DNA from: Acytostelium subglobosum LB1
Lineage: Eukaryota; Evosea; Eumycetozoa; Acytosteliales; Acytosteliaceae
Length of the DNA: 64,000 nt
Reading direction: 5' to 3'
Assembly (NCBI RefSeq): GCF_000787575.1
Contig: NW_012236531.1
Location: 1,776,103-1,840,102 of the forward strand
Made by a program: the position numbers and the translations under genes. Positions 34,180-45,819 of this stretch are shown piece by piece (the first letter of the stretch is position 1; every line of letters starts with the position of its first letter). The notes under the pieces are model-generated. The model ran no database searches. It saw nothing but the letters and a program-made list of their open reading frames with translations, and had not been told where the DNA came from.

Positions 34180-35280
34180 ATGTCAAACAAAACAAAGATA
34201 TATAGATATGCTATGGCACCAATGGTCGATGTAACAGACTATGCCTTTAGACAGATCGTTTCACTTAAATCAAAGATGTCTCAACTCTCTGATACTGTCA
34301 CTACGACAGACAGTTCATTCATGACATGGACAGAGTTTGTTTCAGTGGATGGTCTGATTGCCAACCCAAACAAATTCAAAAGACAAATGGCCTATCATTC
34401 AATACAACGACCAATAGTTTGTCAGCTATTTGGTCATGATGCAAAGAAGTTTAAAGAGGCTGCAAGAATCGTCCGAGATCAAGGCTTTGATGCCATCGAT
34501 ATCAATATGGGTTGTCCTGTTAGAAAGGTAGTGGAAAGACAGTCTGCAGGCTCCGCTCTCATTTTGGACCCAATGGCTGCTGGTGATATTATAAAGGCTA
34601 CAAAGGACGGCGTGGACAATGCATTGCCTGTGTTTGTAAAGACGAGAATTGGTTTCGATCACATTGACATTGATCGTTGGATACCTATTCTGCTACAGAC
34701 AGAGCCACAACTCCTTACACTACATTTGAGGACAAAGAAGGAGTTGTCCAATTGTCCGGCACATTGGGAAGATGATGTCGTTGGAAGGACTCTGCGGCAA
34801 CGTGGTGATTCTACAACAACGAGAATATTTGGCAATGGAGATCTGGAATCAATGGAACAGTGTCGTGATAAGTTGAATACATATAATCAGCTGGATGGTA
34901 TCATGGTTGGAAGAGGAACATATGGTAATCCTTGGTTCTTTAGTGATGTGAACGGCAATCAATCATCACTAAAGGATAAACTCACTGCAATGGTGGAACA
35001 TGCAATTCTAATCGAGCAACAGAATGCACTATATAGTGGTCAATCTATAAAGAGTATTGGTGTACACATCAGGAACTATTGCCAACCATTGTCACAGTAT
35101 GGTGATGTGGCTGCATTGCGCACCCACCTAATACAGGCCACTACTTCAAAGGATATAGCAAACATCTTGAATCAATACCTCATTTCAAAGAGACTACCAG
35201 ACCACCTGTTGGACGATCACCAAACTATAAAGGATTCATTGTACGAGCAAGTCGATAAGCTCGATATATCTTTTCCTTGA
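34180..35280 (+). CDS. tRNA-dihydrouridine synthase family protein
   Basis: A single-exon 366-residue FMN enzyme that reduces uridine to dihydrouridine in tRNA. The start at MSNKTKIYRYAMAPMVDVTD is preferred over an in-frame ATG at 34024 whose extension is His/Ser-rich and not conserved. The MAPMVDVTDYAFR flavin motif, QLFGHDAKKF, the catalytic Cys in INMGCPVRKV with GSALIL, VKTRIGFD and the C-terminal MVGRGTYGNPWFF are all present. The pattern resembles bacterial DusA/DusB more than the classic eukaryotic Dus1, which fits its lack of introns, but proof needs a tree. It ends 22 bp before the convergent MtnB stop. Confidence 0.88.
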   Translation: MSNKTKIYRYAMAPMVDVTDYAFRQIVSLKSKMSQLSDTVTTTDSSFMTWTEFVSVDGLIANPNKFKRQMAYHSIQRPIVCQLFGHDAKKFKEAARIVRDQGFDAIDINMGCPVRKVVERQSAGSALILDPMAAGDIIKATKDGVDNALPVFVKTRIGFDHIDIDRWIPILLQTEPQLLTLHLRTKKELSNCPAHWEDDVVGRTLRQRGDSTTTRIFGNGDLESMEQCRDKLNTYNQLDGIMVGRGTYGNPWFFSDVNGNQSSLKDKLTAMVEHAILIEQQNALYSGQSIKSIGVHIRNYCQPLSQYGDVAALRTHLIQATTSKDIANILNQYLISKRLPDHLLDDHQTIKDSLYEQVDKLDISFP

Positions 35281-35302
35281 CGGACTTATCTATGTATGAA
35301 TA

Positions 35303-36119
35303 CTAGCAGTCGTAGCAACACTCTTTATTCTGAACTGGTTCTAGTGCTGGGTTGATTCCATGTTGCTTCATCTTGACAGCAATCTCAAAGAGATAGTCAA
35401 AGCACTCGGTCATGGTCTTTGCCTTGACCCAGTCAGCACCCCATACATAGACGCCATGTCTACGCACCAACACTGCCGAGGCCTCTGGATAGGCCTCCAT
35501 GGCACGTGCCATTCGCTGCTTGAGATCTCTCTCGTGTGGCGTGTTCTCAATGATTGGTACGACCAATCGGTCGTGGTACTGCAGATACTTGGCATCTGGT
35601 CCATGACCTCTGACGATGCCCTTGATCATCTCTTGATGTGTGATGACAAACTCCTTGTCGTAGAGCAGTGTGACCATGACTGCATGCTGAGAGTGTGTAT
35701 GGATGACAGCACCAGCACCTCTCATACGGTAGGCATTGAAGAACAATGGAGTGCACTGACTAGGTCTCAGATTCTTGTACAATGGTGGTGCAGACAACTC
35801 GTTCTCATTCTCGTCCATCACAAAGATATCCTCACCTATTATTCGCTCCTTCTGTACACCTGATGCTGCTATATAGATTTCCTTGCTGTGTGAGAGAGAG
35901 AGAGAGGATTACGCATGAACATCAATCGTCGTTGTCAATGGTTAGTGTAATGGTCCATCCAATCATTGGACAATGATGATTGTGATCGATAGGTAGTACT
36001 AGTACGCACTCATGCTTTATACTGATTCCTCCACCTGTACCAGTGACCCATCCCAAGCTATAGAATTGTTTACATAGTTCTGGTATCAATATCCTTGGAT
36101 GTTCAGCGGTGTTATCCAT
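35303..36119 (-). CDS. mtnB: Methylthioribulose-1-phosphate dehydratase
   Basis: Exons 36010-36119 and 35303-35885 give 230 residues. This class II aldolase-like enzyme (human APIP) dehydrates 5-methylthioribulose-1-phosphate in methionine salvage. Matches include [49 protein letters not shown], the zinc ligands in [27 protein letters not shown] and the third ligand in [11 protein letters not shown]. Exon 1 ends at GA before GTGCGT, and the join makes SIKHDKEIYI, which agrees with the family. Confidence 0.93.
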
Positions 36120-36319
36120 CTTCCTGTTGTTGAATCTTCTGATGATTATCTCTTTGAAAGTTGGAAATAGTTTCTGATTGATTGAGTGGTGGGGTGTTGT
36201 TGTTGTTGTGTTTCGAAACCACAAAAGAGATAACAAGGAGGGGAACATCAACAAGTCCCACATAGTTTTATCTTCATTCGCATGTCACCTTTTGTATCTC
36301 AACAACATTACATTATAAC

Positions 36320-36617
36320 ATGTCAGATAGCTCCTTCGTTACTTCAATTCATACTAATTGCAATAGATTGCTCATTGATACAATAGATATTCAATGGGCA
36401 CAAGAAAAGTTACCAGATGAATGTATGTGTTAACTCTAGAGAGAGACACACACATATGAGGCAAGAGGACTAACCCAAAAGGTTTCACTACCTCTATTAT
36501 GATCTATACCTTTTCTTTACAGGGATCAGAACATTCAGCAATACTGTTGCAAACACAGAGAGACCTCATCCAACTGGTGATGATAAATGGAGTGAACTTG
36601 GTATAGATCAACTGTGA
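36320..36617 (+). CDS. anapc13: Anaphase-promoting complex subunit 13
   Basis: A tiny two-exon gene (36320-36422 and 36523-36617) encoding 65 residues. The intron has GTATGT and a polypyrimidine TTTCTTTACAG. The two conserved APC13 cores are visible: LIDTIDIQWAQEKLPDEWI, matching the Dxx(W)xxDxLP block, and near the C-terminus DKWSELGIDQL, matching KWTDLALQ. APC13 is a small scaffold subunit that stabilises TPR subunits in the APC/C ubiquitin ligase. It is divergent from mtnB (200 bp apart) and its stop lies 21 bp from the next convergent gene. Confidence 0.75.
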
Positions 36618-36638
36618 CGAGTACGCCATCGTGGTGTT

Positions 36639-36917
36639 TTATTTCAATGTAATTGCAGAGAAGAGGGCAACACATATGGTCAGCATGAGTACGAATGCAA
36701 ATCCCTCATTTTGAAGCTTGGTTGGCACACTGGACGATGATGACACTCGAATGTTGCTCGTGTCAATATAGTCAGGGGAGCTTGGGATCGATAGACTTGG
36801 CTGCTGCTGAACGTTGGCCTTACATGTGGCTGCTGATGCCTCTGGATTGTTAAGTTTACAAACTATAATCAGCATCACAAAGATAATTATAATGTCAAAG
36901 GTCAAATGGGACCTCAT
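36639..36917 (-). CDS. Small secreted or GPI-anchored protein
   Basis: A single-exon 92-residue protein with an N-terminal signal sequence (FDIIIIFVMLIIVCKL), a short Ser/Pro/Thr-rich middle containing one Cys, and a C-terminal hydrophobic tail (FAFVLMLTICVALFSAITLK) with almost nothing after it. That layout fits GPI attachment, probably in the Ser run before KLQNEG, but a tail-anchored form is possible. No family is recognised. Confidence 0.55.
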   Translation of the reverse strand: MRSHLTFDIIIIFVMLIIVCKLNNPEASAATCKANVQQQPSLSIPSSPDYIDTSNIRVSSSSSVPTKLQNEGFAFVLMLTICVALFSAITLK

Positions 36918-37729
36918 GGTTTGATATATTATGTTGTGTTTATAAATGGTCTATTTAATTACAATAGAGGTGTATGGACAAGTTATTAAAGTGGTAATTG
37001 ACAATATTATTGTATGGATGGAGGATGGAGTATGTAGTTAGATTATATGGATGGATAAAAGGAAATACTGTAAATATTTAAATCATAAGATTTAAGGTGA
37101 AATTGTATCTCTATATTTTTATCTATCTCTAATTGTTATGATATTAACAATAATGATGATGAAGATCTTTATATATTGGAAAGGGACAGAAATTGGTTGA
37201 TTCAATAGAATACATGATTACTTCCAATTGCTCCTATTGGCTGAACAGACATGTTTTTGGTTGGACAATTTGAAACGGTGTGTTTGATTGGACACTTTGA
37301 TTAATAATTTTTTTATCTTCATTGAAGATGACATCACACTGGGCTCCCCACCTTGTCAACAACCTACCTTTAGAATAATAGAACACACAACCAATTCAAG
37401 AATTGTAATTCAAAATAGAATTGTTGTCCAATCATTATTCATTCTAATCTCAGTTTTGGACGTGTGAAGTTGAAAAAAGATTTGCGTTCTCGGGTCCCAA
37501 TTTTGCAAAATAATCTGCAGATTATTTTTTCTGCTGAACAAAAACTAGTTCCACAACGCAGTTCCATTCTTTTGTTCACTCATCACCCACTTCTATGGCG
37601 TTGGTTCAACAACTGCAACACACATTCTTCGTCATAATCATCATCTTCACGTCCACAATACTCTTTCCCACCATCATCAACCAACCAACTCCTACTACTC
37701 CTACTCCTACTACAATAACAACAACAATA
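36918..37729. promoter_or_regulatory. Long divergent intergenic region
   Basis: About 810 bp between the starts of the small surface protein and FAH. It is AT-rich from 37000 to 37160, and CT/CA-rich near the FAH end. From 37595 an in-frame extension of FAH with a hydrophobic stretch is open (see findings). No other gene is seen. Confidence 0.5.
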
Positions 37730-39209
37730 ATGCAGAGCTTCATTCAGGTCTCAGCTGACTCTCACTTCCCAATCCAGAACTTGCCTTATGGCGTGTTCAA
37801 ACCAACTCCACAAGCAACACCAAGAGTCGGAGTTGCCATCGGTGATCAGGTCTGTGACCTCTCCGTCTTGGTTGACAATGGTCTCTTCAATGGTCCACTC
37901 TTGAACCACACTACAGTGTTCCACAGTGTATGTACTACTGCATCTGACCACCTCTAATCGATAGACTTATTAATCTTCTCCCTCTATTCATGTTGTTGAT
38001 CTTCTTAGGACTCACTCAATGCCTTCATGGAGTTGGGAAGAGATGCCTGGACAGAGGCCAGAACTACTCTTCAGAGATTGCTGAGCAGCGACAACGCAGA
38101 GATCAGAGACAACCAGACCCTTCGTAACATTGTCTTCTTCCCTCAGTCAAACGTCACCATGTTACTGCCTGCTCGCATCGGAGACTACACCGACTTTTAT
38201 GCCTCCAAGGAGCACGCCACCAACGTTGGCATTATGTTCCGTGGCAAAGAGAACGCTTTGATGCCAAACTGGACTCATCTGCCCGTTGGCTACCATGGTC
38301 GTTCCTCAAGCATCGTCGTGTCAGGAACCAACCTGCACAGACCCCATGGCCAGACCAAGGGCGATGATGACCCCGCACCATCCTTTGGTCCATGCAAGCT
38401 TCTGGACTTTGAGCTGGAGATGGGCGCCTTCATTGGCACCGGAAACAACCTTGGTTCTCCAGTCCCCATTGGCAAGGCCAAGGAACACATCTTTGGACTC
38501 GTCCTTCTCAATGACTGGTCGGCTCGTGACATCCAAAAGTGGGAGTACGTCCCACTTGGACCATTCTTGGCAAAGAACTTTGGTTCTACTATCTCTCCAT
38601 GGATCGTAACTCTTGATGCCCTTGAGCCATTTGCTGTCCTTCCTCCAACTCAAGTATGTACAGTACCTAGTTGTTTCAATCATTATATATCTAGCCTAAC
38701 AACTCAATATCCTTTATTTTTACAGGATCCAACTCCATTGGGATACTTGCAAGAGTCTGGCAAGACCACCTATGACATTGAGCTGACTGTTGCAATCAAG
38801 TCACCAAAGATGGAGAAGCCAGCAATTGTTAGCACCTCCAACTTGAAGTACATGTACTGGTCCCTCACTCAACAATTGGCTCACCACACCATCAGTGGAT
38901 GCAACCTCAGAGCTGGTGACATGTTGGGAACTGGAACGATCAGTGGACCAGTAAGTATCCAATTGGATCAATCATAAGGTGCAATTACTAACATACATAT
39001 TATATATATTATAGACACCAGACAGCTATGGTTCAATGTTGGAGCTCTGCTGGAAGGGTACCAAGACAGTATCACTTGGAAGCGAGGAGAGGAGATTCCT
39101 TCTCGACGGTGACACCGTTATTATGAGTGGTGTTTGCAGAGGCAACGGATACAACGTTGGATTCGGTGAGAGTGTCGGCACAATCTTGCCAGCCGTCAAC
39201 CTCAACTAA
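37730..39209 (+). CDS. fah: Fumarylacetoacetase
   Basis: Exons 37730-37927, 38009-38653, 38726-38950 and 39015-39209 give 420 residues, full length for FAH. It hydrolyses fumarylacetoacetate, the last step of tyrosine/phenylalanine breakdown. The chosen start [20 protein letters not shown] aligns with the usual FAH N-terminus. Key blocks: [20 protein letters not shown] (metal Asp and catalytic His), [48 protein letters not shown] and [13 protein letters not shown]. Introns are short with GTATGT/GTAAGT donors. Confidence 0.95.
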
Positions 39210-39357
39210 GGTGACACCAAGCAGTCATCTTGTTAATAGTGGCTACAATCATGATCCTTATAAAATGAGCAAAGGCAGCAGTTTACCTCGTATGTTTATT
39301 CTGTTTGATCTAAACAATGTGTGAAAGTAGTAGTATGTCCGTATGAAGTGAATGTTG

Positions 39358-41042
39358 TCAATTTGGTGGATAACCTTGATAGGTGTGTGTCCCTTGATAG
39401 TAGCCACCAGTGTTGTTAAGTGTTGGTAGAATGTGCTCAATGTCAACTTGTTGATGTTGTTGTTGTTGATGATGTAGTTGATGATGTTGTTGGTGAGGTT
39501 GATTGTATGGAGTAGCAGTGGTAAAGCTGTATGGTTGGCTATTGTTTGGATGGCTGGTTTGTTGTTGATAGGGAGAAATGAAATCGGCTGATATATCGTT
39601 GCTGTAGATTGATGTTGTAGAGGGTGCATTATATACACTGGTCGGAGGTGGCTGTGCTACATTGTTTGGTTGTACTAATACACTACCACTGTTGTTGTGT
39701 TGTTGATGCATAGATTGGCGGTGCTGCTGTTGTTGCTGCTGGTTATTGATGTTATTATATGATGGAACTGATGTTGATGAAGAGGAACCTTGTTTGGTTT
39801 GGCTCAACTGCTCCCAAAGGTTGTTGGCCATTTCCAAGTTGGAGAGGACATATTTAGAGTTGGCGTCGAGTAGTACCACCAACATTGCCTCTTGACGTAC
39901 GTTGAGATATTTGCTCATCTGTTTGGAGGTCTCCATAAGCATGCGACATCCTCTGATGAACACCTGCTTAAGACGCTCCAGGTTGAATGTGAACTCAAGT
40001 ATCTCGCTCGTGTCTACCCTGTCAGAGTCTGTGAGGTCGTTCAGGGGTGCAGAGGTTGACTGCGCCTTGGTCAACAGATCCTCAATGTTTGGCATGACAA
40101 ACACCTTGGAGAGGTAGAACTGCTGGATCTTCTCATCCACCTCAGTCAGATCCTTCTGAAGCTTGACCTCTTCCTCGCAGTATCGATGCCAGATGTTTGA
40201 TAGGTTCTGGTTTTGTTCCTTTGAAATGTTGGCCTTGATTGAGTAATGTTTCCACCAGTCTGAATGGTTGGAGTTGATCACAAAGTCGGACCAAGGGTTG
40301 GTCAATGGTTTGAAACCGAGCATTGTGAGCTTAATATGTGAGAATGGATGAACAAACTGGAAAACAATAACAAGTACTTGGTTAGTGGACAACAAGGTTC
40401 AGTGGTTAACAATCGTCTACTATTATGCATACCTTTTCAATTTCCTTCTCGCGGTAGGTGATTGAGTTCTGTTTATGTACATAAAAGTCCTTCAGGAGGG
40501 AGCTGAGCACAGCATCAGGTTCTCCATTCCTTATCGCCTGATCGATACTGATGATGGTCTTTCTAACCTGTGCCATTTGAGTGCCCATATCAGGAGGTAT
40601 TCGCATGAGTTCGGTTGGATTGCTTCCAAACTTGCTCATATCACTCTTTAATGTTTCGTTCTCTACCATTAATTGATGAAGCTATTGTTGATAACATGTT
40701 ATTATTAGAATCCAACAAACTAACTACTATTATATAAATGAATAATCGTGTAGATGATCTTACCCTGTCCTCCATCTCTTTGATATGAAGTTTCTTTCGT
40801 TGCCTGTAGTTCCTGCTGGCAACGTTCTGATTACTTCTTCTCTCTTTATACTTTTGTGTCTTTGGTGGTCCACCTCCATTCGCATCGTTGCCATCGTTTG
40901 TCTGTTCCGTAGCCAACAATAGGCTAGTGTCGATGTGGTGTTGTGAAGAAGCAGCACCAGCTACTGATGGATTGGTGCCTCCTATACTGCTGTATTGAGA
41001 GTAATCAAACTGTGTTGTCGAGTTGATACTTCGAGAGCTCAT
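39358..41042 (-). CDS. bZIP transcription factor
   Basis: Exons 40764-41042, 40433-40681 and 39358-40356 give 508 residues. The basic region is KERRSNQNVASRNYRQRKKL, with the NxxxSR-type DNA-contact pattern (NVASRNYR), and it leads across the first intron into a short leucine zipper (MEDRLHQLMVENETL). The middle ~200 residues are predicted helical and contain WWKHYSIKANISKEQNQNLS and LNVRQEAMLVVLLDANSKYV, possibly a regulatory helical domain. The C-terminal ~150 residues are Gln/His/Asn/Pro-rich, a likely activation region. Target genes cannot be inferred. It shares a 378 bp divergent promoter with the next gene. Confidence 0.85.
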
Positions 41043-41420
41043 GTTGTAGTTGTTGTTGTATTATGTGTGTTGAGTTGTGTTTATCTGTTCTAAAGACAAA
41101 AAGGATGCGTGATTCGTTTCCCACTTGCACTCTCTATGACCCCCAGGACAAACTTTTTTTTTAATTAATTTAAATAAAATCGGGTTAAAAGTGTCCAACT
41201 ACTGTATTGAATCCAGATCTAAACACTTTATCAACAATAACTACAATAATCATTTCCTTTTTTGTAGATACAGATCAATGCTTGGAAATGAGGAGGAAAG
41301 AATCATGTTAGAGACACAACCATTTACACCAACAATGTCTGTTCACTCTCAGTAGTTGTGGAGATTGCATTGTTATTTAGATAGACTAGTCATCAGCTAC
41401 AACGTTCATCCTCAACCAAA
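41043..41420. promoter_or_regulatory. Divergent promoter region, bZIP/coiled-coil
   Basis: A 378 bp AT-rich gap between two divergent starts, with a run of nine T followed by AATTAATT near 41153-41175. Oligo-T elements are common near dictyostelid start sites, but no defined site is claimed. Confidence 0.5.
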
Positions 41421-44176
41421 ATGGAGTCCCAAGCTGCGCAGTTCTATTACAACAATGATATGTCATCATTGTCTATGAACAAACAACCCATTGTCGGTGG
41501 TGACAACAATGACATTCCAAACCTCTCCTTTGCCACAATGTTGATTGACCAACATCAATCATCCGTGCCACCACTTTCATCTTCGTCATCTTCAACTCAG
41601 CGTCCATCATTTCAATCTCATCATCAAAAACAACAACAATCATCTTTCCTCTTTACACCTTTGGTCACAAAGAATATCCCATTGCCCTCATACAACAGCA
41701 ACAACAATGGGGACAACAAACACCAAACCAATAACAACCATTCATCAATCTATAATATGAACTCATCCTCAGAAAAGACATCGACCAAGGACATATCAAG
41801 GATGAAGTCTCCAACTGTGTTTGCATCGTCCAACAGCCACCTTTTTGAGTCACCAATGTCTGCTGCCAGAGGATCTGCCAACTCCAAGTCTGTTCCATCA
41901 TCCCCTCTTCCATTCAACAAGCTACCAGTAACACCAGCTGCCACATCTGGAAAGACTACCATACAAGACGCAAGACCATTGCCAAGGAACTCAACAAACA
42001 TACAAATTGTTGGCCAAGATACCCAGGCCGCCAACAACATCTCCACCCAATCCTTTGATGACCAACAACAGTGTATGGTGGACGATCAGTCTGATATTGA
42101 TCTAGAGTATCCAATGAAGCTTTTGAAGAAACTATTGGAGTCAATTGGTAAGATATTTGTACCCAATGTACCATTTTGAAAATCAACTAACCTTATTTCT
42201 CTGCTGACTTCAGATGAGTTTGAATATAACTACCACAACAATGAAGCTATCAAGTTGATGCTCAATGAGAAGATTGTTTCTCTTGGTGATGAGTTGAGGA
42301 ACAAGGAAGACTCTATCAAAGCAATCCAGAACGAGAACCACCTACTCAGACTAAAGTTCAATGACCTTGAGACCCAGATGAACAAGGTTGAGGTGGAGCT
42401 CAAGTCAACAAAACTTCTCAACAAGGCCATACAAGAAAGTCTGGAGCAATATGAGGACAAGAGAAGCTCAATTGACCAACTGGCTGACAAGGTTGAAAGG
42501 AGGAGCCAGGAGACCAATGAATATATTCAGAACGCCGCTTGCACCATTGAGAAGATGTCCGGTCAGATCATTCTTCATGAAGAGACTATCAAAGAGAGTA
42601 TGTATGCTTGGCAAGAAACGGTGGTCTCTAAGTCACTAACATGTCAACAGAATCACAGACCGAGATATCAATGCAAAAGGACCTGGATTGTCTGAGGATG
42701 GAGTATGAAAGAGAGATCAAGGATTGCCAAGACAAGATCTGTAAGTAGTAAAATTCTGGCTTAAGATGGTTGATGTGGTCGGATTGTCTAACATTCTTAC
42801 GATTACCTAGTGAAGAACAAGATTGACCTGAGCTCGATGGAGTCGGACCAAAAGACACTACTCAATAAGAAATCCACTATTGAGAAGGAGCTCCAACTAA
42901 AGAGGGATGAGTTGGACAAACAATCCAGGTACTTAGAGGCCACAAACTCGAGGCTACAAGAGCTTGTGGATCAGGTGTCACTGCTCCAGGAGACCATCAC
43001 CCAGAAGGATGTTGATACTTCATCTCTCAAGCATCAACTCTCAGGTCTCACCTCTCAGTATGAGAAGGACATACAGAAGCAACAAGAACAAACACAAGAG
43101 TTGAAAGCAAAGAACATGACGTTGAATGATGAGAAGGATAGAATGGTCATAGAGATTGAAGAGTAAGATTAATATTGGTACATCTAAATAATTACTATAT
43201 TTAACTGACTTTTACACTACACAGGTTGCAGGCAACTAACGAATCCCAAAGAGTTCATCTAGAGTCGGTGGAGAAGGAGTGTACAAGTTTATTGGCCTAT
43301 AAAGATGAGCACATCAATCTTGAGAAGGAGCTCAAGACGGCCAAAGAAAGGAACGAATACCTTACCAACAAGATGGAATCAAGTAGTGTCAGGATTCTAT
43401 ATCTGGAGAAGGAGATGGAGACCCAATTTGAAGAGAACAGGAGGCTCATTTCAGCAAAGAATCAACTGGAGGATGATCAATCACTGCTTCTCTCCAAGAA
43501 CACAGAGAAAGACCAGGCTATCCAATCATATGTGAAGAGACTCTCTGATTTGGAAACAGACCTTGACAAGTCATACAAGGATAGGGATCTCCAATCAAAG
43601 AAGCTAACGGTAAGTGATCATGGTCATTAGGAATAGCATATACTGATACAAAAAGGGTGATAACAGGAGAAGAACATTCAGCTGAACATATTGGAGGAGA
43701 GGAACAACCTACTAAAGATGGACAAAGAGAGATTGATTGAGCACTACAAATTTCTGGATGACCAGAAGGTGAAGGAGGTCTTCCCAGTGGCATCCACAAC
43801 CGCTTACCCCAAGAATGTTCAGGCTCCTGTTAATTGTGATGACAATCCAAGTCTGAGCCAACTGGAGATTGTTCCATATATCCACAACAACAATCCCATC
43901 AGTCCACTTCCTCCAGTCTACTCGTACAATGTCAATGACCGCCATCAGGGGGACCAGAAGGCCTCTGACCTCAGGACAGAAGATGTAACTGTCATCGCTA
44001 CCACCCCTACATCAGTAAGTTGACAACAACAACAACAACAACAACAACAAGTACAACTTACTAACACTAAAAGATAGACCAAAGCAACAAGTGGGAAGGC
44101 TCCCTCAAGAAGAAGGTCTACCAAGGCTATCCCACCAAGCACACCTTCATCCAAAGACATCCTGACCTTCAATTGA
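41421..44176 (+). CDS. Long coiled-coil protein, unknown function
   Basis: Seven exons (41421-42147, 42214-42597, 42651-42740, 42811-43162, 43225-43609, 43667-44014 and 44078-44176) give 794 residues with all joins in frame. The first ~230 residues are Ser/Asn/Gln-rich and disordered. From FEYNYHNNEAIKLMLNEKIV to about residue 670 it is an almost unbroken coiled coil rich in Glu, Lys, Leu and Gln (IVSLGDELRNKEDSIKAIQN, LKSTKLLNKAIQESLEQYED). The C-terminal ~110 residues are Pro/Ser/Thr-rich with a basic KAPSRRRSTKA patch. It could be a cytoskeletal or centrosomal scaffold, but nothing identifies a family. Its stop is 16 bp from the convergent TSG101 stop. Confidence 0.7.
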
Positions 44177-44192
44177 TTAGATAGAGATTGGT

Positions 44193-45351
44193 TTATTGTA
44201 CAGTGGCAGTATAAAACATGTTGAACTGGAGCTGCTGTTGTGCCTTTTTGATTGTTGCTCTGATCATGAACTGCTCTCGGCTTAAGGAACGTACACTCTT
44301 TAGGTACTCCTCCAAGGATATCCTCTGCTTCTGAAGGGCCTTGTCGAGATAGTACAGTGTGTCCTCTATTGTCTGGTCCTCTGACACCAATTGAAGTAAC
44401 TGTCGTGTTATGGGCTCTCTTGGCTCGGACAGACTGTCAATGTCGACGTCCTTGTCGTCTCTCTTGTTCTCCAGAAGCCACCTATCATATTGATCATTCC
44501 TCTCGGTGACATTGATAATCATCACCTCACAGTTTGAGAGTTCCTTGTTGAGGGCCTCAACCTCTTGAGATATCCTTGCTGTCCTTTCCTCCAGGCTGCC
44601 ATTGTGTGCAATGTAGTTCTCAATCTCTTTGGATGTGGTGTGGTAGAACGAGGAGAGAAGTACCTGAAGCTTCTCCGTGCATTTTTGGAGTGCCTCCTCT
44701 GTTTCGTTCCTCCTGGTAGTCACAGGTGAGGGTGAGCTTTGGTTCGCTTGAGGTTGACCAGTTTTAGAGAAAGGTGGAGATTGTTGTTGTTGCTGTTGTT
44801 GTGGCTGCTGAGCATGTTTAGTGATCAGAGGTGGATAGGCACTAAATGTGTCGCATAGTATCTTGATACTCTGTGCAATGTTGCATGACCAGACCCATTG
44901 TGTGAGATACTGATGAAGACAAATACCACCATCGCCAACCTGTGGATGACCCCTGACTATATCCATGTCAGGTGTAGGGTCCAACACGATAACTGGTGGG
45001 GCCAGTGGAAAGTTCTCTGGTATCCAAACCACGATTGGTATATAGTAGGTGATCTGTCGATAGATGATTGGAATGGTACCTTTAAGGAATATCAATGTGT
45101 TACCTACGCCTCTATCTATAGGTGTTGTTGTTTGTCGTCAAAGAGTAGTTGTAAGATGAAAGGTTAGTAGTTGCTCGAACCACCTAATCAAGTTGATAGC
45201 CATCAAAGTACATACTTCCATAGCTGGGTACGAGGTTGGGGAAGAACCTAAATACATCAGTGACATCCACTCTGACCCTATTGGTGTCGTGATATATTCG
45301 AATGTGAGCTAGGTATGATACTATCGTGTTGACCTTGTCATTAATATTCAT
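44193..45351 (-). CDS. tsg101: TSG101/Vps23, ESCRT-I subunit
   Basis: Exons 45216-45351 and 44193-45103 give 348 residues. The UEV domain (residues ~1-145) includes VTDVFRFFPNLVPSYGS, LIFLKGTIPIIYRQITYYIP, VVWIPENFPLAPPVIVL and a GHPQVGDGGICLHQYLTQW segment. A Gln/Pro/Ser linker, a coiled coil (GSLEERTARISQEVEALNKE) and the C-terminal steadiness box (DTLYYLDKALQKQRISLEEY, VRSLSREQFMIRATI) complete the ESCRT-I architecture. It sorts ubiquitinated cargo into multivesicular endosomes. Oddly, the position that is Tyr in human TSG101 is Cys here, as in active E2 enzymes. The acceptor for exon 2 (GCGTAG) was chosen because it alone restores the frame. Confidence 0.87.
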
Positions 45352-45819
45352 TTCTTCTGACTATCTAATTGTATACACTGTACAAAAATGAACTTTGGCA
45401 TCAAACAATAAAAAAAAACATTCATAGTTAATGCTTCTATCTCACCATGGTTCAAACAAATATATAGATTTTATTAATGGAAAAGAGAGTTTGGTATTAT
45501 CACAATTTAAATAAATATCAGAGAATTTACATATGGATAATAATAAGTTGGTATATATTGTAGTTAACAATTATAATTTAATTGGGGGATCATCAGCAGT
45601 TGTTATGATGGTGATGATCGATCTCAAAATAATTTTGTGTTGGGGTGTGTATATTAGTTGTGGTTGTTGTAATTTATCCAAACCATTTATATATGAATTA
45701 ATTAAATATTGAATATATATTTATGATTGAATCGAAATACATATATATATGTATTGTACGAAACAATTAAATCTATCTCAATTCAAACCAAACTCTCATC
45801 TTTGACAACTACCTAAAGA
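45352..45819. promoter_or_regulatory. Divergent promoter region TSG101/CTL
   Basis: About 470 bp, strongly AT-rich with TA runs near 45700-45760, between two divergent genes. No coding signal is seen. Confidence 0.5.

Noticed and set aside
45145-45175. tRNA T-loop-like GGTTCGAGC on the minus strand
   Set aside because: It sits inside TSG101 intron 1, and no acceptor stem or anticodon arm can be folded around it.
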